This document shows, piece by piece, positions 1 through 9,833 of a DNA stretch of 21,704 nucleotides. Source of the DNA: Candidatus Pelagibacter sp. (GTDB taxonomy: Bacteria; Pseudomonadota; Alphaproteobacteria; Pelagibacterales; Pelagibacteraceae). The DNA is taken from NCBI GenBank assembly GCA_028097785.1, contig JAOHFB010000010.1, positions 1 through 21,704 on the forward strand. The letters run 5' to 3'. Under the pieces are notes generated by a model. It made no database searches, was not told where the DNA came from, and worked only from the letters and a program-made list of their open reading frames with translations. The stretch's first letter is position 1. Each line of letters begins with the position of its first letter. The position numbers and the translations under genes were made by a program.

Positions 1-309
1 TTTTAAAACTTCTGGCACTTCCTTAAATGGTGAAAGAATTTTATAAAGATCTAATAATTCATTTCTCATTGAAAAATCTATTTCATAAGCTTTCATAGAT
101 TTATCTAAACTATCTTCGGTTACTTGCCAAAAATCCTTATGTCTTTTCATTAGACTTCTAAGCCAAGTATATTCTAGTTGAGTAGTTCTCCAATAATTTG
201 CAAAACCTTCCCACTTATCACCAATTTTATCTTTACATTTCTCTACAGCTGAATTCACGTCAAATAAAGTTCCGTATGCATCAAAAATTATTGCTTTAAT
301 ATTTTTCAT
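1..309 (-). CDS. L-2-haloacid dehalogenase-type HAD hydrolase, 5' part only
   Basis: The first 103 codons are present; the gene continues beyond the left edge of the window. The protein opens with the HAD motif I, IIFDAYGTLFDV, in which Asp10 would be the nucleophile, followed by Tyr12 and Thr14. Arg41 and the following QLEYTWLRSLM stretch match the substrate-carboxylate-binding region of type II 2-haloacid dehalogenases, and a TED motif follows at residues 64-66. This family removes halogen from short L-2-haloacids by a covalent aspartyl ester, in the cytoplasm. The C-terminal half, with motifs II and III, is outside the window, so substrate specificity cannot be judged; a related HAD phosphatase remains possible. 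The ATG start lies 16 bases from the divergent rsmE start. Confidence 0.85.
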   Translation of the reverse strand, partial: MKNIKAIIFDAYGTLFDVNSAVEKCKDKIGDKWEGFANYWRTTQLEYTWLRSLMKRHKDFWQVTEDSLDKSMKAYEIDFSMRNELLDLYKILSPFKEVPEVLK

Positions 310-325
310 AATTAAACTTATCTTA

Positions 326-1027
326 ATGAGTAATATTAGATTATTTTATCGTGAAAGTTTATCACTTAATTTAACTGCCACACTTAATAAGTCACAATCT
401 CATTATTTAAGTAAGGTTATGAGAATTAAAGAAAATGAAGTTTTCTCTTTGTTTAATGGTAGTGGAGAGTGGGAAGCAAAAATTTTAGGTATTTCAAAAA
501 GCATTGTTGAGTTTAATGTTACAAAACAATTAAGACAAAAAGAGAATTTTAAAGAGCTATGGTTAGCTTTTTCGCCCATCAAATCTAATTACTTTAATTT
601 TATGATCCAAAAAGCAACAGAGTTAGGAGTTACAAAGTTTTTGCCAATTATTTTTGATCGAACAATTGTTAGGAAGATAAATAAAGAGAGATTAGAAAAA
701 GTTATTATAGAAGCAGCTGAACAATCGAATAGAATTCAGGTTCCTAATATCGAAGACACTCAAAATCTTCGTAATTTTTTAGATAAGAATGATATTGATC
801 TGATTTTCACAGATCTTAATTCTGATAATAATAAGTTAGATTTAAAAAAACTTAGTAATAAACCAACTTGTATAGTTGTTGGCCCTGAGGGTGATTTTTC
901 TGAGACAGAAAGAGAGGAGATTCTCTCTTATAAGGATGTTCAGGCTATAAAAATTAACGAAAACATCCTGAGATCTGAAACGGCAGTTATTTCTGCAATA
1001 TCAATCATAAATTACGCTATTAATTGA
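326..1027 (+). CDS. rsmE: 16S rRNA (uracil1498-N3)-methyltransferase RsmE
   Basis: This is a SPOUT-class methyltransferase that methylates N3 of U1498 in 16S rRNA of the small ribosomal subunit, using S-adenosylmethionine. At 233 residues it has the family length. Visible family motifs are QKATELGV (95-102), EAAEQSNR (129-136), GPEGDFS (186-192) and LRSETA (215-220), the last two building the knotted cofactor site. The N-terminal part (about 1-70) is the PUA-like RNA-binding region with a conserved HYLSKVMR stretch. The gene leads the plus-strand block and is separated from ctaC by about 60 bases. Its promoter would have to overlap the divergent dehalogenase gene because only 16 bases separate the starts. 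Confidence 0.95.
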   Translation: MSNIRLFYRESLSLNLTATLNKSQSHYLSKVMRIKENEVFSLFNGSGEWEAKILGISKSIVEFNVTKQLRQKENFKELWLAFSPIKSNYFNFMIQKATELGVTKFLPIIFDRTIVRKINKERLEKVIIEAAEQSNRIQVPNIEDTQNLRNFLDKNDIDLIFTDLNSDNNKLDLKKLSNKPTCIVVGPEGDFSETEREEILSYKDVQAIKINENILRSETAVISAISIINYAIN

Positions 1028-1087
1028 TATTTTGTCGCGAAAACTAAAGTGTAATTTTTTAAAAGACGATCTATATAGGGTAAAAAA
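1028..1087 (+). promoter_or_regulatory. Candidate promoter/leader of the cytochrome oxidase operon
   Basis: This 60-base gap is the largest in the window. It contains TATATA at 1072-1077, which could be a -10 box, but no good -35 element at the right distance, so the promoter call is weak. AGGG at 1077-1080 lies seven bases before the ctaC ATG and could act as the ribosome binding site. No terminator-like hairpin with a T-run is visible after rsmE, so read-through from rsmE is also possible. Confidence 0.25.
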
Positions 1088-3539
<2,452 letters not shown>

Positions 3540-3569
3540 TATTTATTTAGATTTTTTAACTTAGAACCG

Positions 3570-4481
3570 ATGATTAAGACTAAATTAAAGAATAGAAATC
3601 TAAGTCAGGAAGACGTTTTCAATTTTTCTGAACTCTTTAAATTGATGAAGCCAAGAGTAATGTCGTTGGTTATCTTTACTTGTGCTGTAGGATTATTGAT
3701 GGCACCAAATGCTATTTCAACAAAAGATGCAATTGTAGGAATTATTCTTGTATCTATTGGTGCTGGAGCAGCAGGAGCATTAAACATGTGGTACGAGTCA
3801 GATTTAGATGCACTGATGACACGAACTTGTTTAAGACCAATACCAACTGGTAAGGTTAATAAAAATCAAGCTTTGGTTTTTGGCGTAGCACTTTCAATAT
3901 TTTCAGTAATTGCACTGGATTTTTTTGCTAATAGAATATCTGCTAGCTTATTATTATTTACTATTTTGTTTTATGTGTTGATTTATACAGTTTGGTTAAA
4001 GAGAAAAACTCCACAAAACATAGTAATTGGTGGAGCAGCAGGCGCATTACCACCAGTTATAGGTTGGGCGATAGCAACCAATTCTTTATCATTAGAGCCA
4101 ATTACATTCTTTTTAATCATTTTCTTTTGGACACCATCTCATTTTTGGGCACTGAGCCTTTATAAATCAGATGACTATAAAAAAGCTAAAATCCCAATGC
4201 TTCCATTAACAAATGGCATTGAAAGCACCAAGTTAAATATTTTTATCTATTCTTTAATTATGATCCCTGTAATTGTAATGCCATATGCTATCGATTTTGT
4301 TGGATTAGTTTTTTTAATTCCATCTTTAATTTTAACTTTTTATTATAATTTTTTGTGTTTTGAGCTTTACAATTTTAAGAAAAATAAATTTAATGCAAAA
4401 AAAGCAAAATCGATATTTGGATATTCTATTTTATACTTATTTCTGATATTTGTTCTTTTTTTAATAGATAAAATTTTATGA
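3570..4481 (+). CDS. ctaB: Protoheme IX farnesyltransferase (heme O synthase)
   Basis: This membrane enzyme of the UbiA prenyltransferase family attaches a farnesyl group to heme b, giving heme O, the precursor of the heme a used by the neighbouring oxidase. The 303-residue protein has multiple hydrophobic helices and the aspartate-rich substrate motif NMWYESDLDALMTRT (72-86) followed by RPIPTG (89-94); a second conserved region, TPSHFWALS, follows near residue 190. The next enzyme, heme A synthase (CtaA), is not in the window. The final bases overlap the start of the 41-codon gene that follows, in an ATGA arrangement. Confidence 0.97.
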   Translation: MIKTKLKNRNLSQEDVFNFSELFKLMKPRVMSLVIFTCAVGLLMAPNAISTKDAIVGIILVSIGAGAAGALNMWYESDLDALMTRTCLRPIPTGKVNKNQALVFGVALSIFSVIALDFFANRISASLLLFTILFYVLIYTVWLKRKTPQNIVIGGAAGALPPVIGWAIATNSLSLEPITFFLIIFFWTPSHFWALSLYKSDDYKKAKIPMLPLTNGIESTKLNIFIYSLIMIPVIVMPYAIDFVGLVFLIPSLILTFYYNFLCFELYNFKKNKFNAKKAKSIFGYSILYLFLIFVLFLIDKIL

Positions 4482-4603
4482 TGACACCTGACAAAAAAAC
4501 TAAGAAAAAAAATATTTTAACTGCTGTAGCAATTTTGGCATTTATGGTATTTCTATTTGTATTTACTTTATATAATGTTGGAGTTTTTGATAGACAGTTA
4601 TGA
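4478..4603 (+). CDS. CoxF-like small membrane protein of the oxidase cluster
   Basis: A 41-codon frame lies exactly between ctaB and ctaG and overlaps both: ATGA with the ctaB stop (4478-4481) and ATGA with the ctaG start (4600-4603). A second ATG directly follows the first, so the start could be 4481. The product has a lysine-rich head (KKTKKKN, residues 6-12), one hydrophobic helix (about 13-32) and a short tail ending in FDRQL. This position, length and one-helix topology match the small CoxF-type protein found between ctaB and ctaG in other alphaproteobacterial cox operons. Translational coupling on both sides is strong support that it is real. The function is inferred from context (oxidase assembly); I see no catalytic motif. 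Confidence 0.8.
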   Translation: MMTPDKKTKKKNILTAVAILAFMVFLFVFTLYNVGVFDRQL

Positions 4604-5133
4604 TTAAGAAAAAAACTTTAACACCAGTATTACTTGGAGGCATATTTTTTCTTATGCTTGGACTTTCTTTTGCAGCAGTACCACTTTATGACATGTTCTG
4701 TCGTATAACAGGGTTTGGTGGAACTACTCAGGTCTCCAAAGAAGCACCAAACATAGTTTTAGATAAAGTAGTAAGTGTTAGATTTGATACTAATGTGAAT
4801 AATCTTACTTGGGATTTTAAAGCTAAATCAAATGTAATTGATGTAAAAGTTGGCCAAGTAAACAAAATTGAGTTTGAGGTTCAAAATTATGGGGATGAAA
4901 CTACTTATGGAGTAGCTAGTTTTAATGTTTCACCATCAAGCTTTGGAAAATATTATAGTAAATTGGGTTGTTTTTGCTTTGAAAAACAAGAACTTAAAGC
5001 TGGAGAAAAAGCAACTTATGTTATGACTTTTTATTTAGACCCTGAGCTCGTCAATGATCCAACTACAAAAAATTTGCAAGATGTAACTATGTCGTACACT
5101 TTTTTCTCGACAGATTACTATAAACAATCATAA
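4600..5133 (+). CDS. ctaG: Cytochrome c oxidase assembly protein CtaG (Cox11 family)
   Basis: Cox11 proteins deliver copper to the CuB site of subunit I. This 177-residue protein has a short cytoplasmic N-terminus, one membrane anchor (about 8-28) and a periplasmic immunoglobulin-like domain. The copper-binding CFCF motif is at 124-127 (Cys124 and Cys126), and the third conserved cysteine is Cys34 in PLYDMFCRITGFGG. Length and motif order are standard for the family. The start codon overlaps the stop of the small CoxF-like gene by four bases, and ctaE follows after nine bases. Confidence 0.97.
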   Translation: MIKKKTLTPVLLGGIFFLMLGLSFAAVPLYDMFCRITGFGGTTQVSKEAPNIVLDKVVSVRFDTNVNNLTWDFKAKSNVIDVKVGQVNKIEFEVQNYGDETTYGVASFNVSPSSFGKYYSKLGCFCFEKQELKAGEKATYVMTFYLDPELVNDPTTKNLQDVTMSYTFFSTDYYKQS

Positions 5134-5142
5134 TCACGAAAA

Positions 5143-5931
5143 ATGTCAGCTGAAAAAAAACACGATTACCATTTAGTAGACCCAAGCCCTTGGCCCATCT
5201 ATGTTTCATTTTCTTGCTTAGTGCTAGCAATTGGAACAATATTTTATATGCATAACGATGTTTCTTGGGGAATGTATTTAGGGCTAGCTTTAGTTTTATA
5301 TGGTGCTTACATGTGGTTTAGAGATGTTGTAATAGAAGCAGAACACCAAGGTCATCATACACCTGTTGTTCAAATTCATCACCGATATGGTATGACTTTA
5401 TTTATAGCATCAGAGGTTATGTTCTTTGTTGCATGGTTTTGGGCATACTTTGATATTAGTTTATTTCCAAATGAATTTGTTGGAAACGTTTGGCCACCAA
5501 AAGATATTGAAACATTCGATCCATGGGATATTCCATTAATTAACACATTGGTTTTACTTCTTTCGGGTACGACAGTAACTTGGGCTCATCACTCATTAAT
5601 AGAGGGTGATAGAAAAGGGTTTATACAAGGTTTAACATTAACAGTTATTTTAGGTTTCTTTTTCACTTTGCTTCAGGCCTATGAATATCATCATGCTACT
5701 TTTGATTACTCTGGTCATATTTATGGAGCTGTATTCTATATGGCAACAGGTTTTCATGGATTTCACGTTATAATTGGAACAATATTTTTAGCAGTTTGTC
5801 TTGCTAGAGCTAGAAAAGGACATTTTACCAAAGATCATCATTTTGGATTTGAAGCAGCTGCATGGTACTGGCATTTTGTAGATGTAGTTTGGTTGTTCTT
5901 ATTTGCAGCAATATACGTTTGGGGAAGTTAA
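5143..5931 (+). CDS. ctaE: Cytochrome c oxidase subunit III
   Basis: Subunit III is the seven-helix membrane subunit that stabilises subunit I and its proton uptake. The 262-residue protein shows the family signatures YMWFRDVVIEAEHQG (56-70), HHRYGMTLFIASEVMFF (79-95) with the conserved membrane Glu91, and the C-terminal YWHFVDVVWLFLF. Histidine-rich loops are normal for the family. It lies nine bases after ctaG; surf1 begins ten bases after its stop codon. Confidence 0.98.
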   Translation: MSAEKKHDYHLVDPSPWPIYVSFSCLVLAIGTIFYMHNDVSWGMYLGLALVLYGAYMWFRDVVIEAEHQGHHTPVVQIHHRYGMTLFIASEVMFFVAWFWAYFDISLFPNEFVGNVWPPKDIETFDPWDIPLINTLVLLLSGTTVTWAHHSLIEGDRKGFIQGLTLTVILGFFFTLLQAYEYHHATFDYSGHIYGAVFYMATGFHGFHVIIGTIFLAVCLARARKGHFTKDHHFGFEAAAWYWHFVDVVWLFLFAAIYVWGS

Positions 5932-5941
5932 TAATTAACTC

Positions 5942-6595
5942 TTGAAGAATAAGTTTCTATTTTCAGTTTTTGTCTATTTTATTATTTTAGTTTTAATATC
6001 CTTAGGTTCATGGCAACTATATAGACTAAGTTGGAAATTAGATTTAATCAATCAGATTGAAAACTCATTAAAAAATGAACCAGTTGAACTATCAAGTATT
6101 GAAGAGAAAAACTTTTTAAGGGTCAAAACTTCAGGAAAAATAGATTTTCAAAAACAAATTTATCTCTACAATCTAAATGAAAGTGGCAAACCTGGATTCG
6201 AGGTGATCAATCCTATTTTAATCAATGATAAAAATTATTTAATCAATAGAGGGTGGATACCGTTTAATAAAAAAAATAAACCTGAAATTAATCTAATTAA
6301 TCAAAATAATATAATTGGCACTCTAAAAACTCAATCTAAGGCAAACTCTTTTAAGCCAAAAAATGATATTGAAAAAAATTACTGGTTTACATTAAATCGA
6401 GAAGATATTTTTGAATATACAGGTAAAAAGTTTTCAAAATATATAATTTATTTAAATGGTAATTATAGTTTACCAAAACCTAAAGTAGTAACTGCTAAAA
6501 TTTCTAACAATCATAAAAAATATGCTATTACTTGGTTTTCAATGGCGATTTCAATCCTTTTAATATATCTATATTTTAGAAAAAAAAATTATTAG
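5942..6595 (+). CDS. SURF1 family cytochrome oxidase assembly protein
   Basis: SURF1 proteins help insert heme a into subunit I. The 217-residue product has the typical two-helix hairpin topology: an N-terminal helix (about 6-22) running into LGSWQLYRLSWK (21-32), a periplasmic middle with GFEVINPILI (85-94) and the NRGWIP motif (102-107), and a C-terminal helix (about 194-212). The start appears to be TTG at 5942: an in-frame TAA lies at 5936-5938, and the next in-frame methionine is near residue 196, far inside the protein. The stop codon is directly followed by the thrC ATG. A TTG start and no obvious Shine-Dalgarno sequence suggest low expression, fitting an assembly factor. Confidence 0.93.
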   Translation: MKNKFLFSVFVYFIILVLISLGSWQLYRLSWKLDLINQIENSLKNEPVELSSIEEKNFLRVKTSGKIDFQKQIYLYNLNESGKPGFEVINPILINDKNYLINRGWIPFNKKNKPEINLINQNNIIGTLKTQSKANSFKPKNDIEKNYWFTLNREDIFEYTGKKFSKYIIYLNGNYSLPKPKVVTAKISNNHKKYAITWFSMAISILLIYLYFRKKNY

Positions 6596-7966
6596 ATGGA
6601 ATACATAAGTACTAGAAATAATAAAAAAACCTTTGAATTCAAGGATGTTTTTATAAAAGGTCTCGCAGATGATGGAGGTCTATTCATACCTCAATCTCTT
6701 CACAAAGTTGATATCAACAATCTTAGAGGGCTTGAGTACAATGATTTAGCAAAGAAAATTATTTATCCATTTATTGGTGACTTCATGACCGAAGCTGACT
6801 TAAATAAAATTATTGATAAATCTTATTCTGTTTTTAGAAAAAAAAATGTTGTTGATCTTATTAAAGTTGGAGATCGATCTGTACTTGAATTATTTCATGG
6901 TCCTACACTAGCCTTTAAAGATGTTGCAATGCAACTTTTGGGTAATTTTTATGAATATTACTTAAATAATCAAAATGAAAAAATAAATATTGTCGTAGCT
7001 ACTTCAGGAGATACAGGGGCAGCAGCTATTGATGCTATTAAAGGAAAAAAAAATATTAATATTTTTGTGCTTCATCCTCATAATAGAGTATCAACAGTTC
7101 AAAGAAAGTTGATGACTACTGGAAAAGACAAAAATGTTTTTAATATCGCTGTGAATGGAAATTTTGATGATTGTCAAAATTTAGTCAAAACAATGTTTGC
7201 GGATAAAACTTTTTCAAATGATATCAAAATGTCAGGTGTAAATTCAATAAACTGGGCACGTATTATTGCTCAATGTGTATATTATTTTTATAGCTATTTT
7301 TTAATAGAGGATGACAAACGTCCAATCAATTTTTCGGTACCAACAGGAAATTTTGGCGATGTATTTGCTGGATATCTAGCTAAAAAAATGGGCCTTCCAA
7401 TTAATAAATTGATTGTCGCCACTAATCAGAATGACATCCTCCATAGAGCTATTTCAAAAGGAAGTTATGAAGTGGAAAATGTATCTGAAACATTATCTCC
7501 TAGTATGGATATACAAGTAGCAAGTAATTTTGAAAGACTACTTTATGATTTAAATGAAGGGGATGATTTGCAAACAATAGATGCAATGAAAAATATTAAA
7601 GAAAAAGGAAAACATATTATCAATCAAGAAAAATTAGATAAAATAAGTGTAGATTTTTTATCTGCTCGAATGAATGAAGAAGAGGTTTTAAAAACAATTA
7701 GTAAGGTTTATGAAAAATTTAAAATTGTATTAGATCCTCATAGTGCAATTGGTTATGGTGCTTTTGATAAAATCAATTTAGATGGAAATAATATAGTTTT
7801 AGCAACAGCTCATCCTTGTAAATTTCCAGATGCAATTAAAAAAGCAATAAATTTAAAAAAAGACCTACCTAAAGAATTAATGTTTGTTATGGAGGAAAAA
7901 GAAAATTATGATATTATTGATAATGAAGTTGAAAAAATCAAACAACACATAAAAGAAAGAATTTAA
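6596..7966 (+). CDS. thrC: Threonine synthase
   Basis: This PLP enzyme converts O-phospho-L-homoserine to L-threonine in the last step of threonine synthesis. At 456 residues it belongs to the longer threonine synthase type. Visible are the N-terminal STRNN (5-9) and GLADDGGLF (22-30) motifs, the Schiff-base lysine Lys108 in GPTLAFKD, and the phosphate-binding loop ATSGDTGAAA (135-144). A glycine-rich stretch, VPTGNFGDVFAGY, follows near residue 250. It abuts surf1 with zero spacing and its stop overlaps the peroxiredoxin start by one base (TAATG). The thrB gene that makes its substrate is nearby at 8868-9833 on the other strand. Confidence 0.97.
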   Translation: MEYISTRNNKKTFEFKDVFIKGLADDGGLFIPQSLHKVDINNLRGLEYNDLAKKIIYPFIGDFMTEADLNKIIDKSYSVFRKKNVVDLIKVGDRSVLELFHGPTLAFKDVAMQLLGNFYEYYLNNQNEKINIVVATSGDTGAAAIDAIKGKKNINIFVLHPHNRVSTVQRKLMTTGKDKNVFNIAVNGNFDDCQNLVKTMFADKTFSNDIKMSGVNSINWARIIAQCVYYFYSYFLIEDDKRPINFSVPTGNFGDVFAGYLAKKMGLPINKLIVATNQNDILHRAISKGSYEVENVSETLSPSMDIQVASNFERLLYDLNEGDDLQTIDAMKNIKEKGKHIINQEKLDKISVDFLSARMNEEEVLKTISKVYEKFKIVLDPHSAIGYGAFDKINLDGNNIVLATAHPCKFPDAIKKAINLKKDLPKELMFVMEEKENYDIIDNEVEKIKQHIKERI

Positions 7967-8451
7967 TGCATATAAAAGAAAATGATCAAATCCCTAATGT
8001 AGATGTTTTTGTTATGGAGGATGGAGAACCTGTTAAAAAAAATACTCAAATATTTTTAAAGGATAAAAAAGTAGTTATTTTTGGCCTTCCAGGAGCTTAC
8101 ACTTCTGTATGCTCTGCAAAACATCTCCCAGGATATGTGAACATGTTTGAGCAATATAAAGAAAAAGGAATTGACCACATAATTTGTATTTCAGTGAATG
8201 ATCCATTTGTCATGAATGCTTGGGGCAAAGAACATAATGTTGGAAACAAGATATTAATGGTTGGAGATCCATTTTTAAATTTTACTAAAGGAATTGGAGC
8301 TGATGTAGATAAAAGTGCAAGGGGACTTGGTGTTAGATCTAATAGGTATACAATGTTAGTCGATAATTTAAAGATTGTTAAATTACAAGAAGAGAAAGAT
8401 ACCGGATCTTGTGAAATTTCTGCTGCTGAAAACTTTATTAAGTTAGTCTAA
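7966..8451 (+). CDS. Peroxiredoxin, Prx5 / type II (AhpC-TSA family)
   Basis: This thiol peroxidase reduces H2O2 and organic peroxides in the cytoplasm. The active-site loop LPGAYTSVCSAKHLPGY (41-57) contains the conserved Pro, Thr46 and the peroxidatic Cys49, with the partner arginine likely Arg127 in GVRSNRY. Two more cysteines are present: Cys74 (HIICISV), common in the type II group, and Cys149 in the C-terminal TGSCEISAAE motif. The 161-residue length is normal. The start overlaps the thrC stop (TAATG), implying coupled translation. The last nine bases overlap the convergent rnhA gene. Relatives in other alphaproteobacteria commonly sit beside rnhA. Confidence 0.95.
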   Translation: MHIKENDQIPNVDVFVMEDGEPVKKNTQIFLKDKKVVIFGLPGAYTSVCSAKHLPGYVNMFEQYKEKGIDHIICISVNDPFVMNAWGKEHNVGNKILMVGDPFLNFTKGIGADVDKSARGLGVRSNRYTMLVDNLKIVKLQEEKDTGSCEISAAENFIKLV

Positions 8452-8467
8452 ATTCGCAGCTTTTTTT
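8422..8467 (+). terminator. Candidate intrinsic terminator inside the prx/rnhA overlap
   Basis: On the plus strand, GCTGC at 8422-8426 pairs with GCAGC at 8456-8460, extended by GAA (8428-8430) with TTC (8453-8455) across a single bulged T. Within the loop a second perfect hairpin, AACTT/AAGTT with a TATT loop, occupies 8431-8444. Seven T residues follow immediately (8461-8467). This is the layout of a rho-independent terminator for the plus-strand operon, placed across the prx stop codon and inside the last codons of rnhA. The bulge and internal single-stranded segment (8445-8452) make it imperfect. Confidence 0.5.
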
Positions 8468-8868
8468 GCCATTAAATCTACTTCTTCATTCATAGGATTT
8501 CCCGCGTGAGCTTTCACCCAATTCCACTTTACATTTAAAGATTTATTTAAATCATATAATTCAATCCATAAGTCTTTATTTTTTACATCTTCTTTTTTTG
8601 ATGTTTGCCAATTATTTGTGATCCACTTATTTATCCATTCTGTAATTCCAAGTTTGACATATTGCGAATCTGTATAAATTGTTATTTGTGAGCTGGCATT
8701 CATCTCTTTCAAGGCATTAATAGGTGCTAATAATTCCATTCTATTGTTAGTAGTATTTTTTTCATTACCACTAATTTTTTTTATTTTTCCATCTTCATTG
8801 ATTATTGCTGCCCATCCACCATTACCAGGGTTTGTTAAACAAGAACCATCAGTATAGATTTCAATCAT
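8443..8868 (-). CDS. rnhA: Ribonuclease HI
   Basis: RNase HI cleaves the RNA strand of RNA-DNA hybrids (R-loops, primer remnants). The 141-residue protein has all the catalytic carboxylates at the spacing of the E. coli enzyme: Asp7 (YTDGSC), Glu45 (NNRMEL), Asp67 (TDSQY) and Asp131, plus His121 in the KAHAG loop. It is the last gene of the long minus-strand block. Its start overlaps the thrB stop by one base (TAATG on the minus strand), so translation is probably coupled. Its stop lies nine bases inside the convergent peroxiredoxin gene. Confidence 0.98.
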   Translation of the reverse strand: MIEIYTDGSCLTNPGNGGWAAIINEDGKIKKISGNEKNTTNNRMELLAPINALKEMNASSQITIYTDSQYVKLGITEWINKWITNNWQTSKKEDVKNKDLWIELYDLNKSLNVKWNWVKAHAGNPMNEEVDLMAKKAANLD

Positions 8869-9833
8869 TAATTTAAATAATCTTTGTAAGACTTTAAGTT
8901 ATTATGCGTAATAAGTTTTTGATAATACTCATTAGGATCTTTAATTTTAATCAATGCCGTTTTAGGAGTATTTGAATAATCATACAATCTAGTTAAAAGA
9001 TACCTCATTGCAGCACCCCTGCATAAGATATTTAATGATTTTTTTTCTTTTAATGAAATTTCTTTAACACTTTCGTAGCCTTTTATTAATTTTTTAATTT
9101 TTTGCTTATTCATCACAAATTTTTGATTTTTATAATCAAAACATAAAGCATTAATGCAGATTGCAATTTCATACATAAAGATATCATTTGCAGCAAAATA
9201 AAAGTCAATTACTCCTGACAATTTATTTTTATTAAAAAAAATATTATCTATAAATAAATCACCATGAATTACTCCTTGAGGAAGTTTTGAGGGCCAATTT
9301 TTTTTTATATCTTTTAAGTTATTTGCTAAAAAATTTTGTAAATTATTAAATTTTTTTGATTTAAATTTTATACTTTTTAATAATGGCCCCAACTCCTTGA
9401 TACCCATAGAATTTTTTCTGGATATGCCTATTTTTTTAGTAATTTCATGGATATTTGCAATTATTTTACCAACTTCAAAACAATTATTTAAATTTAATTT
9501 AGTTTTATCTTTTCCGTGTAAGAAAGAAACAATGCATGCTTTTTTATTTTTTAAATTTATTAAGTGTAATCCTTTTTTACTTTTCAGAGGTTTTGGACAG
9601 CTAATATTAGAGTTATTTAAGATTTCCATTAGTTTCATAAAAAAAGGTATCTCTCTGTTCGAAACTCTTTTTTCAAAAATTGTTAAAATGAACTTATTTT
9701 TTTTTGTTTTTAATAAGTAATTTGTATTTTCAATTCCTTTCTTTATGCCCTTGAAATGCATAATTTTTTCCATTTCAAACTGATTGTTAATTGAATCAAT
9801 GTCTTTCTTATTAATCTTTGTGTAAACAGCCAT
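8868..9833 (-). CDS. thrB: Homoserine kinase, APH-fold (ThrB type II)
   Basis: This enzyme phosphorylates homoserine to O-phosphohomoserine, the substrate of ThrC. It is the aminoglycoside-phosphotransferase-like type, not the GHMP type of enteric bacteria. Signs are the N-terminal GIENTNYLL nucleotide-site region (33-41), the catalytic loop VIHGDLFIDNIFF (188-200) with Asp192 and Asn197, and the metal-binding Asp210 in GVIDFYFA. At 321 residues it has the usual length. The order ispH-thrB-rnhA is found in other alphaproteobacteria, which supports the substrate assignment over another small-molecule kinase. The start abuts the ispH stop without a gap. Confidence 0.93.
   Translation of the reverse strand: MAVYTKINKKDIDSINNQFEMEKIMHFKGIKKGIENTNYLLKTKKNKFILTIFEKRVSNREIPFFMKLMEILNNSNISCPKPLKSKKGLHLINLKNKKACIVSFLHGKDKTKLNLNNCFEVGKIIANIHEITKKIGISRKNSMGIKELGPLLKSIKFKSKKFNNLQNFLANNLKDIKKNWPSKLPQGVIHGDLFIDNIFFNKNKLSGVIDFYFAANDIFMYEIAICINALCFDYKNQKFVMNKQKIKKLIKGYESVKEISLKEKKSLNILCRGAAMRYLLTRLYDYSNTPKTALIKIKDPNEYYQKLITHNNLKSYKDYLN

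Noticed and set aside
291..318. TTGCTT and TAAACT as a promoter for rsmE inside the dehalogenase gene
   Set aside because: Only three and four of six positions match, and transcription would start at the ATG itself; in DNA this AT-rich the match carries little weight.
8396..8410. Hairpin AAGAT/ATCTT as terminator for the minus-strand block beyond rnhA
   Set aside because: The stem is only five pairs, rich in A/T, and the following minus-strand tract is pyrimidine-mixed (TCTCTTCTT), not a T-run. Too weak to list as a feature.
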